Below are positions 1 through 5,637 of a stretch of DNA of 8,050 nt, piece after piece. The notes under the pieces were generated by a model. It did not search any database and had not been told where the DNA came from. It worked only from the letters and a program-made list of their open reading frames with translations. The stretch covers positions 22,018 to 30,067 of the forward strand of contig DGNI01000151.1 in assembly GCA_002388885.1 (NCBI GenBank). The letters are read 5' to 3'. Position 1 is the first letter of the stretch; every line of letters begins with the position of its first letter. The DNA is from Parvularculaceae bacterium UBA4496 (GTDB lineage Bacteria > Pseudomonadota > Alphaproteobacteria > Caulobacterales > Parvularculaceae). The translations under genes were made by a program, and so were the position numbers.

Positions 1-34
1 GCGCCGCGCCCATTCATTCTGCGAGACAATCAAT

Positions 35-421
35 ATGCCTGTTATCGATCATCTCAGCGTCGGCGTACCGGTGCTTCAACCCGCCATAGGATTTTACGAC
101 GGCCTTTTTGAAACCATCGGCGTCAAGCGGCTTGCAACAAGCGACGCTTTCGCCGCCTATGGCGTTGACGCGCCGGCGTTTCTCCTCATGCCGCCCTATG
201 ACGGCAAGGCCCCGAGCGCCGGCAACGGCGTTCACATTGCGTTTGGCGCGCCATCAAAAGACGCCGTCGACGCATTCCACCAACACGCCGTCAACAATGG
301 CGGCGCCTGCGAAGGCGCGCCGGGTCCGCGCGACGGCTACCCCATGGACGTGTACACAGCCTATGTGCGCGATCCCTTCGGCAACAAGCTCGAAGTTATC
401 TTCAACGGCTTCGGCGCCTGA
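35..421 (+). CDS. VOC (glyoxalase/bleomycin-resistance fold) family protein
   Basis: This 128-residue protein is the size of a single vicinal-oxygen-chelate (VOC) domain made of two beta-alpha-beta-beta-beta modules. It begins with the typical first strand IDHLSVGV (residues 4-11, His6), has a second-module strand GVHIAF (65-70, His67), and ends with the signature DPFGNKLEVIF (113-123, Glu120). His6, His67 and Glu120 fall where family members hold the divalent metal, so a metal-dependent enzyme is plausible. The family also covers dioxygenases, isomerases and binding proteins, and nothing here fixes the substrate. It is probably cytoplasmic, having no signal peptide or membrane segment. The ATG at 35 starts exactly at the conserved first strand; no clear Shine-Dalgarno precedes it. 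The MAPEG gene begins 17 bp after the stop, suggesting one operon, possibly with a shared detoxification role (inference). The fold is secure; the function is open. Confidence 0.88.
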   Translation: MPVIDHLSVGVPVLQPAIGFYDGLFETIGVKRLATSDAFAAYGVDAPAFLLMPPYDGKAPSAGNGVHIAFGAPSKDAVDAFHQHAVNNGGACEGAPGPRDGYPMDVYTAYVRDPFGNKLEVIFNGFGA

Positions 422-438
422 CGCGAAAGGAACGGACA

Positions 439-849
439 ATGGAAACTGCATATTTTTATCTGACGCTTTCGGGCGTTTTGACCCTCCTTCTTTGGACGCC
501 GTATATTCTCGCCCGCGTTTTTGTCTGGGGACCGCTGACGTTCCTGTCCAACTACCCGAAAGGCTTTCCGGCGGAACAACCAACCCCGCCGCTCTGGGCG
601 CAGCGCGCGCAACGGGCGCATCTTAACATGGTGGAAACCATGCCGGCGTTCATCGCCGTGATTGCCGGGGCAAACTACCTGATCGGCGACAGCGCGGGCC
701 TCGCCATCGGCGCCTGGGCGCAGGTGTTTTTCTTCGCTCGACTCGCGCACGCAGCCGTCTACATCCTCGGCGTGCCGGGCCTTCGAACGCCGGTTTATCT
801 CGTTTCCTGGGCGGCAGTCTTGATGATCGCCCGCGAAGTGCTTGTCTAG
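439..849 (+). CDS. MAPEG family integral membrane protein
   Basis: This 136-residue protein matches the size and four-helix layout of MAPEG proteins (membrane-associated proteins in eicosanoid and glutathione metabolism). Hydrophobic segments lie near residues 5-30, 66-83, 87-109 and 117-133. The hallmark polar stretch follows the first loop: RAQRAHLNMVETMPAF (56-71), with Arg59, His61, Asn63 and Glu66. A second conserved patch, ARLAHAAVYILGVPGLRT (100-117), contains Arg101, His104, Tyr108 and Arg116. Some MAPEG members are trimeric glutathione transferases or peroxidases of the inner membrane, but many bacterial ones are uncharacterised, so activity is not assigned. The ATG at 439 is preceded by AAAGGA (425-430) at good spacing, 17 bp after the VOC gene stop. 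The two genes are probably co-transcribed and end at the terminator at 940-981. Confidence 0.9.
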   Translation: METAYFYLTLSGVLTLLLWTPYILARVFVWGPLTFLSNYPKGFPAEQPTPPLWAQRAQRAHLNMVETMPAFIAVIAGANYLIGDSAGLAIGAWAQVFFFARLAHAAVYILGVPGLRTPVYLVSWAAVLMIAREVLV

Positions 850-850
850 T

Positions 851-893
851 CTCCCCCAGCTGCACGCTGCTGATCTGCTGGCGTGCAGCGGAG
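851..893 (+). repeat. Long hairpin (perfect 9-bp inverted repeat) after the MAPEG gene
   Basis: GCTGCACGC at 859-867 and GCGTGCAGC at 881-889 are perfect reverse complements around a 13-nt loop. Skipping four bases on the left arm, CTCC (851-854) also pairs with GGAG (890-893), giving up to 13 pairs. No T-run follows, so it is not a standard intrinsic terminator. It begins two bases after the MAPEG stop codon and lies 46 bp upstream of a real terminator. It may protect the mRNA 3' end or be the 5' part of a processed 3'-UTR RNA (inference). Confidence 0.6.
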
Positions 894-939
894 CGCAGGA
901 GGCCGAGCCCAACGTTTCCCGGTCTTCTGCGCTTTATCC

Positions 940-981
940 CCCGCCCCTTGTGTTCTCCGTCACAGCGGGGCGGGCCTTTTT
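940..981 (+). terminator. Rho-independent terminator of the VOC-MAPEG operon
   Basis: CCCGCCCC (940-947) pairs perfectly with GGGGCGGG (967-974). Above a small bulge, TGTG (949-952) pairs with CACA (961-964) to close an 8-nt loop. Two cytosines and then TTTTT (977-981) follow. A GC stem plus T-run is the classic intrinsic terminator pattern on the plus strand. It lies about 90 bp after the MAPEG stop and separates that operon from the small gene at 1090. The rest of this 240-bp gene-free gap (850-1089) holds the hairpin at 851-893 and no recognisable promoter. Confidence 0.85.
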
Positions 982-1069
982 GCGCTTCACTCATAGTTGT
1001 GATCGAGCGCCCGGAAATAGACGCAATTTGAACCATCAAGCGTCACCAAGGCCGCCTAGTTTAGAGTAG

Positions 1070-1083
1070 ATCTCGAAGGAGAT
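1070..1083 (+). promoter_or_regulatory. Strong Shine-Dalgarno, possibly within a small hairpin, for the 71-aa protein
   Basis: AAGGAG at 1076-1081 lies 8 nt before the ATG at 1090, a near-consensus ribosome binding site that decides this start over the in-frame ATG at 1096. ATCTC (1070-1074) and GAGAT (1079-1083) form a 5-bp stem with loop GAAG that would partly bury the site. The binding site is clear; the hairpin is short and its effect is uncertain. Confidence 0.55.
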
Positions 1084-1089
1084 GGAGCG

Positions 1090-1305
1090 ATGCAGATGAC
1101 CGCGAACGCCAAAGCCATCATCAAGGACGCCGTCTTTTACGGAACCAGCGGCGACAGCCGCCGTGCGCCCTGCGGCGAATACACCGTCAACAAGCGCTGC
1201 GATTGCGTGCTGCTATGCAAATGCAACGACGAAAAAGCATTTTCGCTATCGCTTGACGCTTTCCTGCAGCACCTCAACGAAGGCCGCATCGCGCTTGTTG
1301 CGTAA
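1090..1305 (+). CDS. Small cysteine-rich hypothetical protein
   Basis: I do not recognise this 71-residue protein. The excellent ribosome binding site 8 nt upstream and its isolation behind a terminator argue that it is a real gene. It has no signal peptide or membrane segment, so it is probably cytoplasmic. The middle carries five cysteines (28, 37, 39, 43, 45): one lone Cys in APCGEY, then the cluster CDCVLLCKC with CxC-x3-CxC spacing. That arrangement could bind zinc, copper or an iron-sulfur cluster, or form disulfides (inference). The N-terminus looks helical (residues 4-15), as does the C-terminus (SLSLDAFLQHLNEG, 52-65). The stop lies 6 bp before the stop of the convergent CPBP gene. 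It may be monocistronic. Confidence 0.7.
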   Translation: MQMTANAKAIIKDAVFYGTSGDSRRAPCGEYTVNKRCDCVLLCKCNDEKAFSLSLDAFLQHLNEGRIALVA

Positions 1306-1311
1306 CGCCGG

Positions 1312-2172
1312 CTAAGCGCCCTTCGGGCGCGACCAGAACGGCGCAATGAAATTACCCCGCCTCCCGGCCCGCGTGAGATAGAAAATCGCCAGGAGCAACC
1401 CGACAACCATCGTAACAATTGACGCCTCAACGCCAAACGCGCCGCCGGTCATGATGTCCGGTCCTGTGAATTTGCTGATCAACAGCCCTTCGCTTTCGCC
1501 GCCGGAAACAGCACCACCATAGACGCTGCCGAGCGTGAAGTTCCATCCCGCATGAAGACCGATCGCCGCCCATAGCCGGCGCGTCACCATATAAACCGCG
1601 CCAAGAAGAATGCCCGCTTCAATAGCAATCGCCACAGCCGCCAGCAGTGATGAATTCGGATTGCCAAGGTGCAAAAAGCCGAACAATAACGCACTGAACG
1701 CCAGCGCGATCCAGGTGCCGAGCCACTCCTCGACAATACGGAAAATAATGCCGCGCAGCGCGACTTCTTCCGTCACGCCAGCAACCCATGTTGCGATAAA
1801 CGGCGTCAGCAAAAGGCCCGGTTCGCGAAAACCGGATATTTCATAATATCCAAGCGCATATAAAATCGCGATCACCACCGAAATCATGCCCGCGCCCACA
1901 AGCAGGCCGACGGAAACTTCCAGTAAGGACCGGCTGATGGCGAGCTCGCTTACGGGCCGCCATTCCACCAGTCGCACATAGATTGCGTAGGCTAGTAAAG
2001 CGCCGCCGGCAAAGAGCGTCGTGTTCAACAGGCTCAGGACCGGACCGGGCTCAAGCGACGTTTGTTGTTTGATCAACGAACTTACGAATACCGCGCCGAA
2101 CATGGCCGCTGCAAAAAACGCCAGCGCGATGACGAGCCGCACCAGCGGAAATCGGATTATTTTTAACACCAT
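1312..2172 (-). CDS. CPBP family intramembrane glutamic endopeptidase (CAAX/bacteriocin-processing type)
   Basis: This is a polytopic inner-membrane protein of 286 residues from the ATG at 2172. It carries all three CPBP (ABI/Rce1-like) signature motifs: EEVALR (135-140, the catalytic diglutamate and Arg), FGFLH (164-168, F-x3-H) and HAGWN (207-211, H-x3-N). These residues line an intramembrane active site in the Rce1 fold, so it is probably an active protease. Its substrate is unknown; characterised relatives act on prenylated proteins, bacteriocin precursors or anti-sigma factors. At least seven hydrophobic segments are visible. A TTG at 2211, preceded by GGAAGAG, would add 13 polar residues and overlap the upstream gene by 11 bp. 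I prefer the ATG because the membrane domain starts directly after it. It is downstream of the SH3b lipoprotein gene (28-bp gap) and probably in its operon. Confidence 0.9.
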   Translation of the reverse strand: MVLKIIRFPLVRLVIALAFFAAAMFGAVFVSSLIKQQTSLEPGPVLSLLNTTLFAGGALLAYAIYVRLVEWRPVSELAISRSLLEVSVGLLVGAGMISVVIAILYALGYYEISGFREPGLLLTPFIATWVAGVTEEVALRGIIFRIVEEWLGTWIALAFSALLFGFLHLGNPNSSLLAAVAIAIEAGILLGAVYMVTRRLWAAIGLHAGWNFTLGSVYGGAVSGGESEGLLISKFTGPDIMTGGAFGVEASIVTMVVGLLLAIFYLTRAGRRGNFIAPFWSRPKGA

Positions 2173-2200
2173 CGGCCCCGGCCCCCGCTCTTTTACGCCC

Positions 2201-2977
2201 CTAGAACTCAATCAGCTCTTCCGGCGCGTTTTCATCCGGCGGCGGGGGCGGCGCCACGCGCCAGCCGGTCCCGTCATTGCAAGCCGCGCCTTCCCATTCG
2301 GCGCGGTCGGAATAGATATTGATGCGCTGGCTGAAATTGCGGCACAGCAACGGCTTGCGCATGGGCCCGCCGGCAAGTTCCAACTCCGACCCCGGCGCCT
2401 TGATCAACAAATCGCCGAACACATAACCGCGGATGATGTCATTGACGGCGACCAGCATCCAGTTCTTATCCCTGACGCGGCCCACCACGTCGACGCCAGT
2501 ACCGGAATCGAGCACTTCAACAGCGCGATTGTCCGTACCCGGCCCTGTGCGAATGTTCGAATTGCGCGTCAGCACGTAAAGCCCGAGCTCGGTTTCGACA
2601 ACTTGCGTCAGGTTAAGGTCGCCGCGCGCCGCCTCGATGCGCGCCGCCGGATCGGCTTTGAGATTGGCGACGGCGTAGGCGAGCGGTTCGACAACGCCGC
2701 GCGCCTGCGAACCCGTCCAGCCCTGCGGCTTTCCGGTCGTCATTGCCTGCTCGAATGCGTAGGCCAAAGCGTCACGGTCGCGACCGGAAAGATTGAGATC
2801 TGCAGGGGCGCCCAGCGTATAGCTCGGCGCGCCGCCGTCAAACGGGTCGAACTCAGAGAAAGTTTCGCATGCGCCAAGGGCAAGAAAAATCGCGCCAATT
2901 AAACTCAACTTTGATGCGAATTTGAGACGTTGTTTTCCCGCTGCAACATTGCGCACAAAACCTTCGCGAACACTCAT
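2201..2977 (-). CDS. SH3b-domain lipoprotein with split 17-kDa surface-antigen-like domain
   Basis: This 258-residue protein has a long basic N-terminus (1-23), a hydrophobic segment (24-36) and a lipobox LGAC with Cys37, so it should be an envelope lipoprotein. Glu38 at +2 is not the classic inner-membrane retention Asp. Residues about 135-192 form a bacterial SH3 (SH3b) domain, with the typical NSNIRTGPGTDN start and a W-x-L-V strand (KNWMLVAV). Such domains often bind peptidoglycan or proteins. On either side are stretches resembling RT0821/Lpp0805-type 17-kDa surface antigens: a YAFEQAMTTGKPQGW-like part (about 65-98) and LCRNFSQRINIYSDR followed by AACNDGTGWRV (211-241). The tail is proline-rich and acidic. 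The ATG at 2977 follows an AAAGGAGAG site. It is first in the operon with the CPBP protease and divergent from the DUF2336 gene. The lipoprotein and SH3b calls are firm; the surface-antigen match is from memory of the family pattern. Confidence 0.85.
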   Translation of the reverse strand: MSVREGFVRNVAAGKQRLKFASKLSLIGAIFLALGACETFSEFDPFDGGAPSYTLGAPADLNLSGRDRDALAYAFEQAMTTGKPQGWTGSQARGVVEPLAYAVANLKADPAARIEAARGDLNLTQVVETELGLYVLTRNSNIRTGPGTDNRAVEVLDSGTGVDVVGRVRDKNWMLVAVNDIIRGYVFGDLLIKAPGSELELAGGPMRKPLLCRNFSQRINIYSDRAEWEGAACNDGTGWRVAPPPPPDENAPEELIEF

Positions 2978-2993
2978 TATTCTCTCCTTTGCG

Positions 2994-3005
2994 GCCCTTT
3001 CGGGC
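2994..3005 (-). promoter_or_regulatory. GAAA-loop hairpin in the 5' leader of the SH3b lipoprotein gene
   Basis: Read on the minus strand, GCCC-GAAA-GGGC forms a 4-bp GC stem closed by a GNRA-type tetraloop, directly upstream of the ribosome binding site. If the promoter at 3011-3038 is right, this hairpin would sit at or very near the mRNA 5' end, where such structures can slow decay (inference). Confidence 0.4.
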
Positions 3006-3010
3006 GACGG

Positions 3011-3038
3011 ATTTTTTACCTTTGTTGCACACTCTCAA
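3011..3038 (-). promoter_or_regulatory. Candidate sigma-70 promoter for the SH3b lipoprotein / CPBP operon
   Basis: On the minus strand, TTGAGA (3033-3038, five of six matches to TTGACA) is followed after 16 bp by AAAAAT (3011-3016, four of six to TATAAT). Transcription would start near 3004, giving a leader of about 27 nt. It is the best promoter-like pair in the divergent gap. Alphaproteobacterial promoters are degenerate, so confidence is modest. Confidence 0.35.
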
Positions 3039-3053
3039 CTAATTGTGGAGAGT
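3031..3053 (+). promoter_or_regulatory. Inverted repeat covering the DUF2336 ribosome binding site
   Basis: ACTCTC (3031-3036) pairs with GAGAGT (3048-3053). Past one mismatch, AC (3038-3039) pairs with GT (3045-3046), leaving a TAATT loop. In RNA the stem would bury the GGAG Shine-Dalgarno (3047-3050) of the gene starting at 3058. As DNA it overlaps the -35 of the divergent promoter and could be a two-way operator. Which role applies, if either, is not decidable from the sequence. Confidence 0.45.
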
Positions 3054-3057
3054 ATTG

Positions 3058-4200
3058 ATGACGGCGGGACTGTCTCAATTAAGTCAATTTGTTGAACGCG
3101 CCCGCGACTGTTCGGTTCCGGCGCGCGCCGCCCTGCTTCGTGATCTAGCCGATCTTTATCTCACACAGCCTAACGCATTATCGGAAAAAGCGCGGCGCGG
3201 GTTTGACGCGGTGATGGCGACATTGTGCAGCCAGGCCGATGCGCAAACCCGGCGGGAGGTCGCCGAGAAAATTCTCGTAACCCCGTCGCCGCCCAAACAA
3301 TTGCTGCTGACGCTGGCGCGGGCGGAAATCAGTATTGCCGCACCGCTTTTGCGGGACGGCCTCGCCTTTTCCGATCAGGACCTGGTGGCGATGGTGGCTG
3401 AGGGTGATCCCGACCGCCTCGCCGCCATTGCCGGACGCAAACGGATTTCGGAACCGCTCGCAGACGCGCTCGCCGCGCGCGGGGATGCGAAAACCCAGGC
3501 GGTGCTTGTTAAAAATCAGGGCGCGGCGCTTTCTGCGGTCACGACGCATACGCTTGTCAACGCGGCGAGGAAGCGGCCCGAGCTGCAAAAACCGCTGACA
3601 ACCCGTTACGACCTGCCGCCGAATGTCTTGATCCGGATGTTTTTCTTCGTGGCGCCGGACCTCAGAAAGGAGATTCTCGCCCGCGCCGGCATGATCGAAC
3701 CGGCGCTGGTGCGCGACGCCATGGATGCGACCCGCGACTCGCTGCTGATCCCGGCTCAGATAGACGGCGCGGAAGCGCATGAAGCGCGCTCGGTCATTCA
3801 GGAACGCGCTGCCCGCGATGCAATCGACGAAGCGTTCCTGAAAGAACTCCTCGCCGCGCGCGAACGTCCGGCTATCCTGCTTGCTTTCGCCTATATCACC
3901 GGCGTTGATTTTCGCGCCGCGCAGATGATTTTCAAAGATGCTTCGCTTGAGTCGCTGGCGGTCGCCTGCCGCGCGTCAAAACTCTCGCGCGAGATGTTCG
4001 AGGCGCTTGCGCCGCTCGCGGGCAAAACCTCTGCGAACGATATGCGCGCGCCAGTGATGCTCGATCTATATGAAAAGATATCGCCTGAAATCGCAGAACG
4101 GCTGATGCGCTTCTGGCGCCTTCATGCCCGCGCCGCCGCTGACTCCGCGAAAATCGCGTCGCTTCTCAGGGGCGTCGAGGGATTATCGGCGGCGGGTTAG
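3058..4200 (+). CDS. DUF2336 domain-containing protein
   Basis: This 380-residue, helix-rich soluble protein has the pattern of the DUF2336 family, which occurs mainly in alphaproteobacteria and is built of HEAT-like helical repeats. Typical features are the early RRGFDAVMATLCSQADAQTR-like segment (about 42-61), then SPPKQLLLTLARAE..IAAPLLRDGLAFSDQDLVAMV (about 76-112), and further repeated helices with alanine and leucine spacing to the C-terminus. No catalytic motif, signal peptide or membrane segment is visible, so it is probably a cytoplasmic scaffold or regulatory partner. The biochemical role of the family is not established. I chose the ATG at 3058 because GGAG lies 7 nt upstream; a TTG at 3043 would add five residues without a better site. 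It is divergent from the SH3b lipoprotein operon and converges, 7 bp apart, with the DUF1491 gene. Confidence 0.85.
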   Translation: MTAGLSQLSQFVERARDCSVPARAALLRDLADLYLTQPNALSEKARRGFDAVMATLCSQADAQTRREVAEKILVTPSPPKQLLLTLARAEISIAAPLLRDGLAFSDQDLVAMVAEGDPDRLAAIAGRKRISEPLADALAARGDAKTQAVLVKNQGAALSAVTTHTLVNAARKRPELQKPLTTRYDLPPNVLIRMFFFVAPDLRKEILARAGMIEPALVRDAMDATRDSLLIPAQIDGAEAHEARSVIQERAARDAIDEAFLKELLAARERPAILLAFAYITGVDFRAAQMIFKDASLESLAVACRASKLSREMFEALAPLAGKTSANDMRAPVMLDLYEKISPEIAERLMRFWRLHARAAADSAKIASLLRGVEGLSAAG

Positions 4201-4207
4201 GGCAACG

Positions 4208-4540
4208 CTAGTCTAAAAACGCGCGGCCTTCGCGGTCTTCTATTTCGACGATCCACATATCGGGATCGATGGATGTTTCCTTTTCGAGCCAGACGTCGAT
4301 TTTCATTTCCATGTCCGCGCCTTCGTCTTCCTCAAACGGTTCGCGCCAGACCGCATTGCCGTCTAGATCGCGGCTCTGGATGAAAAGCCGCGCCTTGTCC
4401 TTTGCAATGTAAACCTTCACCGCCACCGCGCCGGCGTCAGGATCGCCCCGGCGCACGATGGTCGCAAAAGCGCCCGCCCCTTGGGCGCGGCGCACATGGG
4501 CTGAAACCCGAATTTCCGTTTTAAGGCGCGGCTCAGTCAT
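4208..4540 (-). CDS. DUF1491 family protein
   Basis: This small soluble protein (110 residues from the ATG at 4540) follows the DUF1491 pattern: an N-terminal RLKTEIRVSAHVRRAQGAG strand-helix, then the conserved VRRGDPDAGAVAVKVY core (about residues 29-45), and a C-terminal IDPDMWIVEIEDREGRAFLD (91-110) with the characteristic DPD-W-hydrophobic-EIED signature. The family is common in alphaproteobacteria and has no established function; the protein has no catalytic motif, signal peptide or membrane segment. The start at 4540 matches where family members begin. An upstream ATG at 4579 would add 13 residues with no family resemblance. It lies 72 bp downstream of the aspartic-protease gene on the same strand, without a visible terminator, so read-through is possible. 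It faces the DUF2336 gene with only 7 bp between stops. Confidence 0.88.
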   Translation of the reverse strand: MTEPRLKTEIRVSAHVRRAQGAGAFATIVRRGDPDAGAVAVKVYIAKDKARLFIQSRDLDGNAVWREPFEEDEGADMEMKIDVWLEKETSIDPDMWIVEIEDREGRAFLD

Positions 4541-4549
4541 TCCACCCGT

Positions 4550-4555
4550 TCTATA
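4550..4555 (-). promoter_or_regulatory. Possible extended -10 element for the DUF1491 gene
   Basis: On the minus strand TGC-TATAGA is an extended -10 type element (TATAGA matches TATAAT at five of six). It lies only 9 bp before the ATG at 4540, so transcripts from it would be leaderless or nearly so. The -35 region is poor. Single hexamers occur by chance, so this is a tentative call. Confidence 0.25.
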
Positions 4556-4612
4556 GCATCGATTGAAGGCGGGATGCATCGCTGCTCTACGCCAAGCGGC
4601 TTTTCGTTGTCG

Positions 4613-5596
4613 TTATTCGTCGGCGGGCCGCTCAACGCGGACGCGCCTTGCTTGCATCGGCGCAGGATCCGCAACGCCCTTGATCGCGTAGCGTTCGTTC
4701 ACCCAGTCGATTTCCAGCGTCAGACCGCGTAGTGCGGCTGTGCCGATATTTGCAAATGGAAGATCAAAAAACGTAACGCGGCCCAGCGGAATTTCCGCAT
4801 CACCAAGATAGGCTGTAACGCCTTCAAGGCTCGCGCCCTTGATCTCGAATTCGCGATCGATGGTGCGCGCCATGCCGATAACTTCAATCGGGCTCGTCAA
4901 CGGCAGTTCCGCCGCCATTGTTTCCGGCAGGGAGATGACATGCGGCGCGCCAGTGTCGATATGCGCCGGCGTCACCGCTTCGCCAATTCTGACCTCCGCA
5001 TCGAGGATCGGCGCCGATGGTCCGAAAGGGATCCATGTCGCATCCTCGCCCGTTTCAATCACACCGCCGATTTCGAGCATGTTTGTTGTGAAATCAAATT
5101 TTGTCCGGCCATAGTCGGAGAATACAGCCGGCCCGACAACGCCCTTGGCGCCTGAAGGGGACAGCGGCCCCATGTCAACGACGATGGCGCGAACATTTTC
5201 AGCAGCGGCTCCCGCAATCGCAATATGCGCAAGATTGACCACATCAACGGGCACAGGCGAGCCGCCCGCCGGCGAATTCGCCGTGTCTGCCCCCACGACT
5301 TCAAACGCCTGCGCATCAGCGAAATCCTTCATCAGCATGACGCCGCCGGCTCCGGTGTCGAAAATAAACGGAAACGGTCCCTCGCCATTGACGCTCGCCA
5401 TTACGACAGGCCGGCCTGTAGCGGCATCGAAAGCAATAGTGTATGCTTCGTTTACGGAAGAGATATCCGCCGGCGCTTTTCCTGTTGATTCTTTCTGCGC
5501 AGCAGCTTCTTCTCGTGCGTCATTATCTGTTGGACCGGCGCATCCGAGTACAAGCGCCGAAATGGAAACGATCATTGCGGAGGAATTCTGCTTCAT
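4613..5596 (-). CDS. Aspartic-protease-like lipoprotein with two DTG motifs
   Basis: This 327-residue protein has a short signal peptide with lipobox VLGC (Cys19) and an acidic, alanine-rich linker (about 22-48), so it is probably an envelope lipoprotein. Residues about 52-180 form a retropepsin-like half with FIFDTGAGGVML (Asp80-Thr-Gly) and the strand FDFTTNMLEIG (167-177). A second half (about 186-310) carries AHIDTGAPHVI (Asp214-Thr-Gly) and the matching LTLEIDWVNERYAI (292-305). Two DTG triads in one chain suggest a pseudo-dimeric aspartic protease that needs no partner. Substrate and peptidase activity are unknown. The ATG at 5596 is preceded by GAGG at a suitable distance. It is divergent from a PadR regulator 68 bp away, which may control it, and lies upstream of the DUF1491 gene on the same strand. 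Confidence 0.85.
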   Translation of the reverse strand: MKQNSSAMIVSISALVLGCAGPTDNDAREEAAAQKESTGKAPADISSVNEAYTIAFDAATGRPVVMASVNGEGPFPFIFDTGAGGVMLMKDFADAQAFEVVGADTANSPAGGSPVPVDVVNLAHIAIAGAAAENVRAIVVDMGPLSPSGAKGVVGPAVFSDYGRTKFDFTTNMLEIGGVIETGEDATWIPFGPSAPILDAEVRIGEAVTPAHIDTGAPHVISLPETMAAELPLTSPIEVIGMARTIDREFEIKGASLEGVTAYLGDAEIPLGRVTFFDLPFANIGTAALRGLTLEIDWVNERYAIKGVADPAPMQARRVRVERPADE

Positions 5597-5618
5597 GACA
5601 GCCTCGCTAATTATTTCT

Positions 5619-5637
5619 ATTCGTAATGTATGCGAAT
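5619..5637. promoter_or_regulatory. Interrupted palindrome, candidate PadR operator
   Basis: ATTCG (5619-5623) and CGAAT (5633-5637) are perfect inverted arms around 9 bp; A5625 and T5631 add one more symmetric pair. The site lies in the middle of the 68-bp gap between the aspartic-protease and PadR genes. Arm spacing of about one to one and a half helical turns suits a winged-helix dimer. PadR-type regulators commonly repress a divergent neighbour and themselves from such a site. No clear -35/-10 pair was found for either gene. Confidence 0.4.

Noticed and set aside
361..912. Minus-strand open frame opposite the VOC and MAPEG genes
   Set aside because: It is Arg/Ala-rich without any recognisable pattern and lies over two well-supported genes; a GC-bias artefact.
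1028..1067. Promoter for the small cysteine-rich protein (TTGAAC with TAGTTT or TAGAGT)
   Set aside because: No pair of hexamers has acceptable spacing; the spacer is 23 bp or longer.
842..1069. Possible 75-residue plus-strand gene in the gap after MAPEG
   Set aside because: The frame runs through the hairpin and the terminator, has no ribosome binding site, and its product looks like random translation.
1316..1330. GCGCCC-TTC-GGGCGC hairpin as a terminator for the 71-aa gene
   Set aside because: No T-run follows on either strand, and it lies inside the coding end of the CPBP gene.
2021..2902. Long plus-strand open frame of about 290 codons opposite the lipoprotein and CPBP genes
   Set aside because: It is antisense to two genes with clear motifs, crosses the junction between them, shows no family pattern, and is typical of GC-rich antisense frames.
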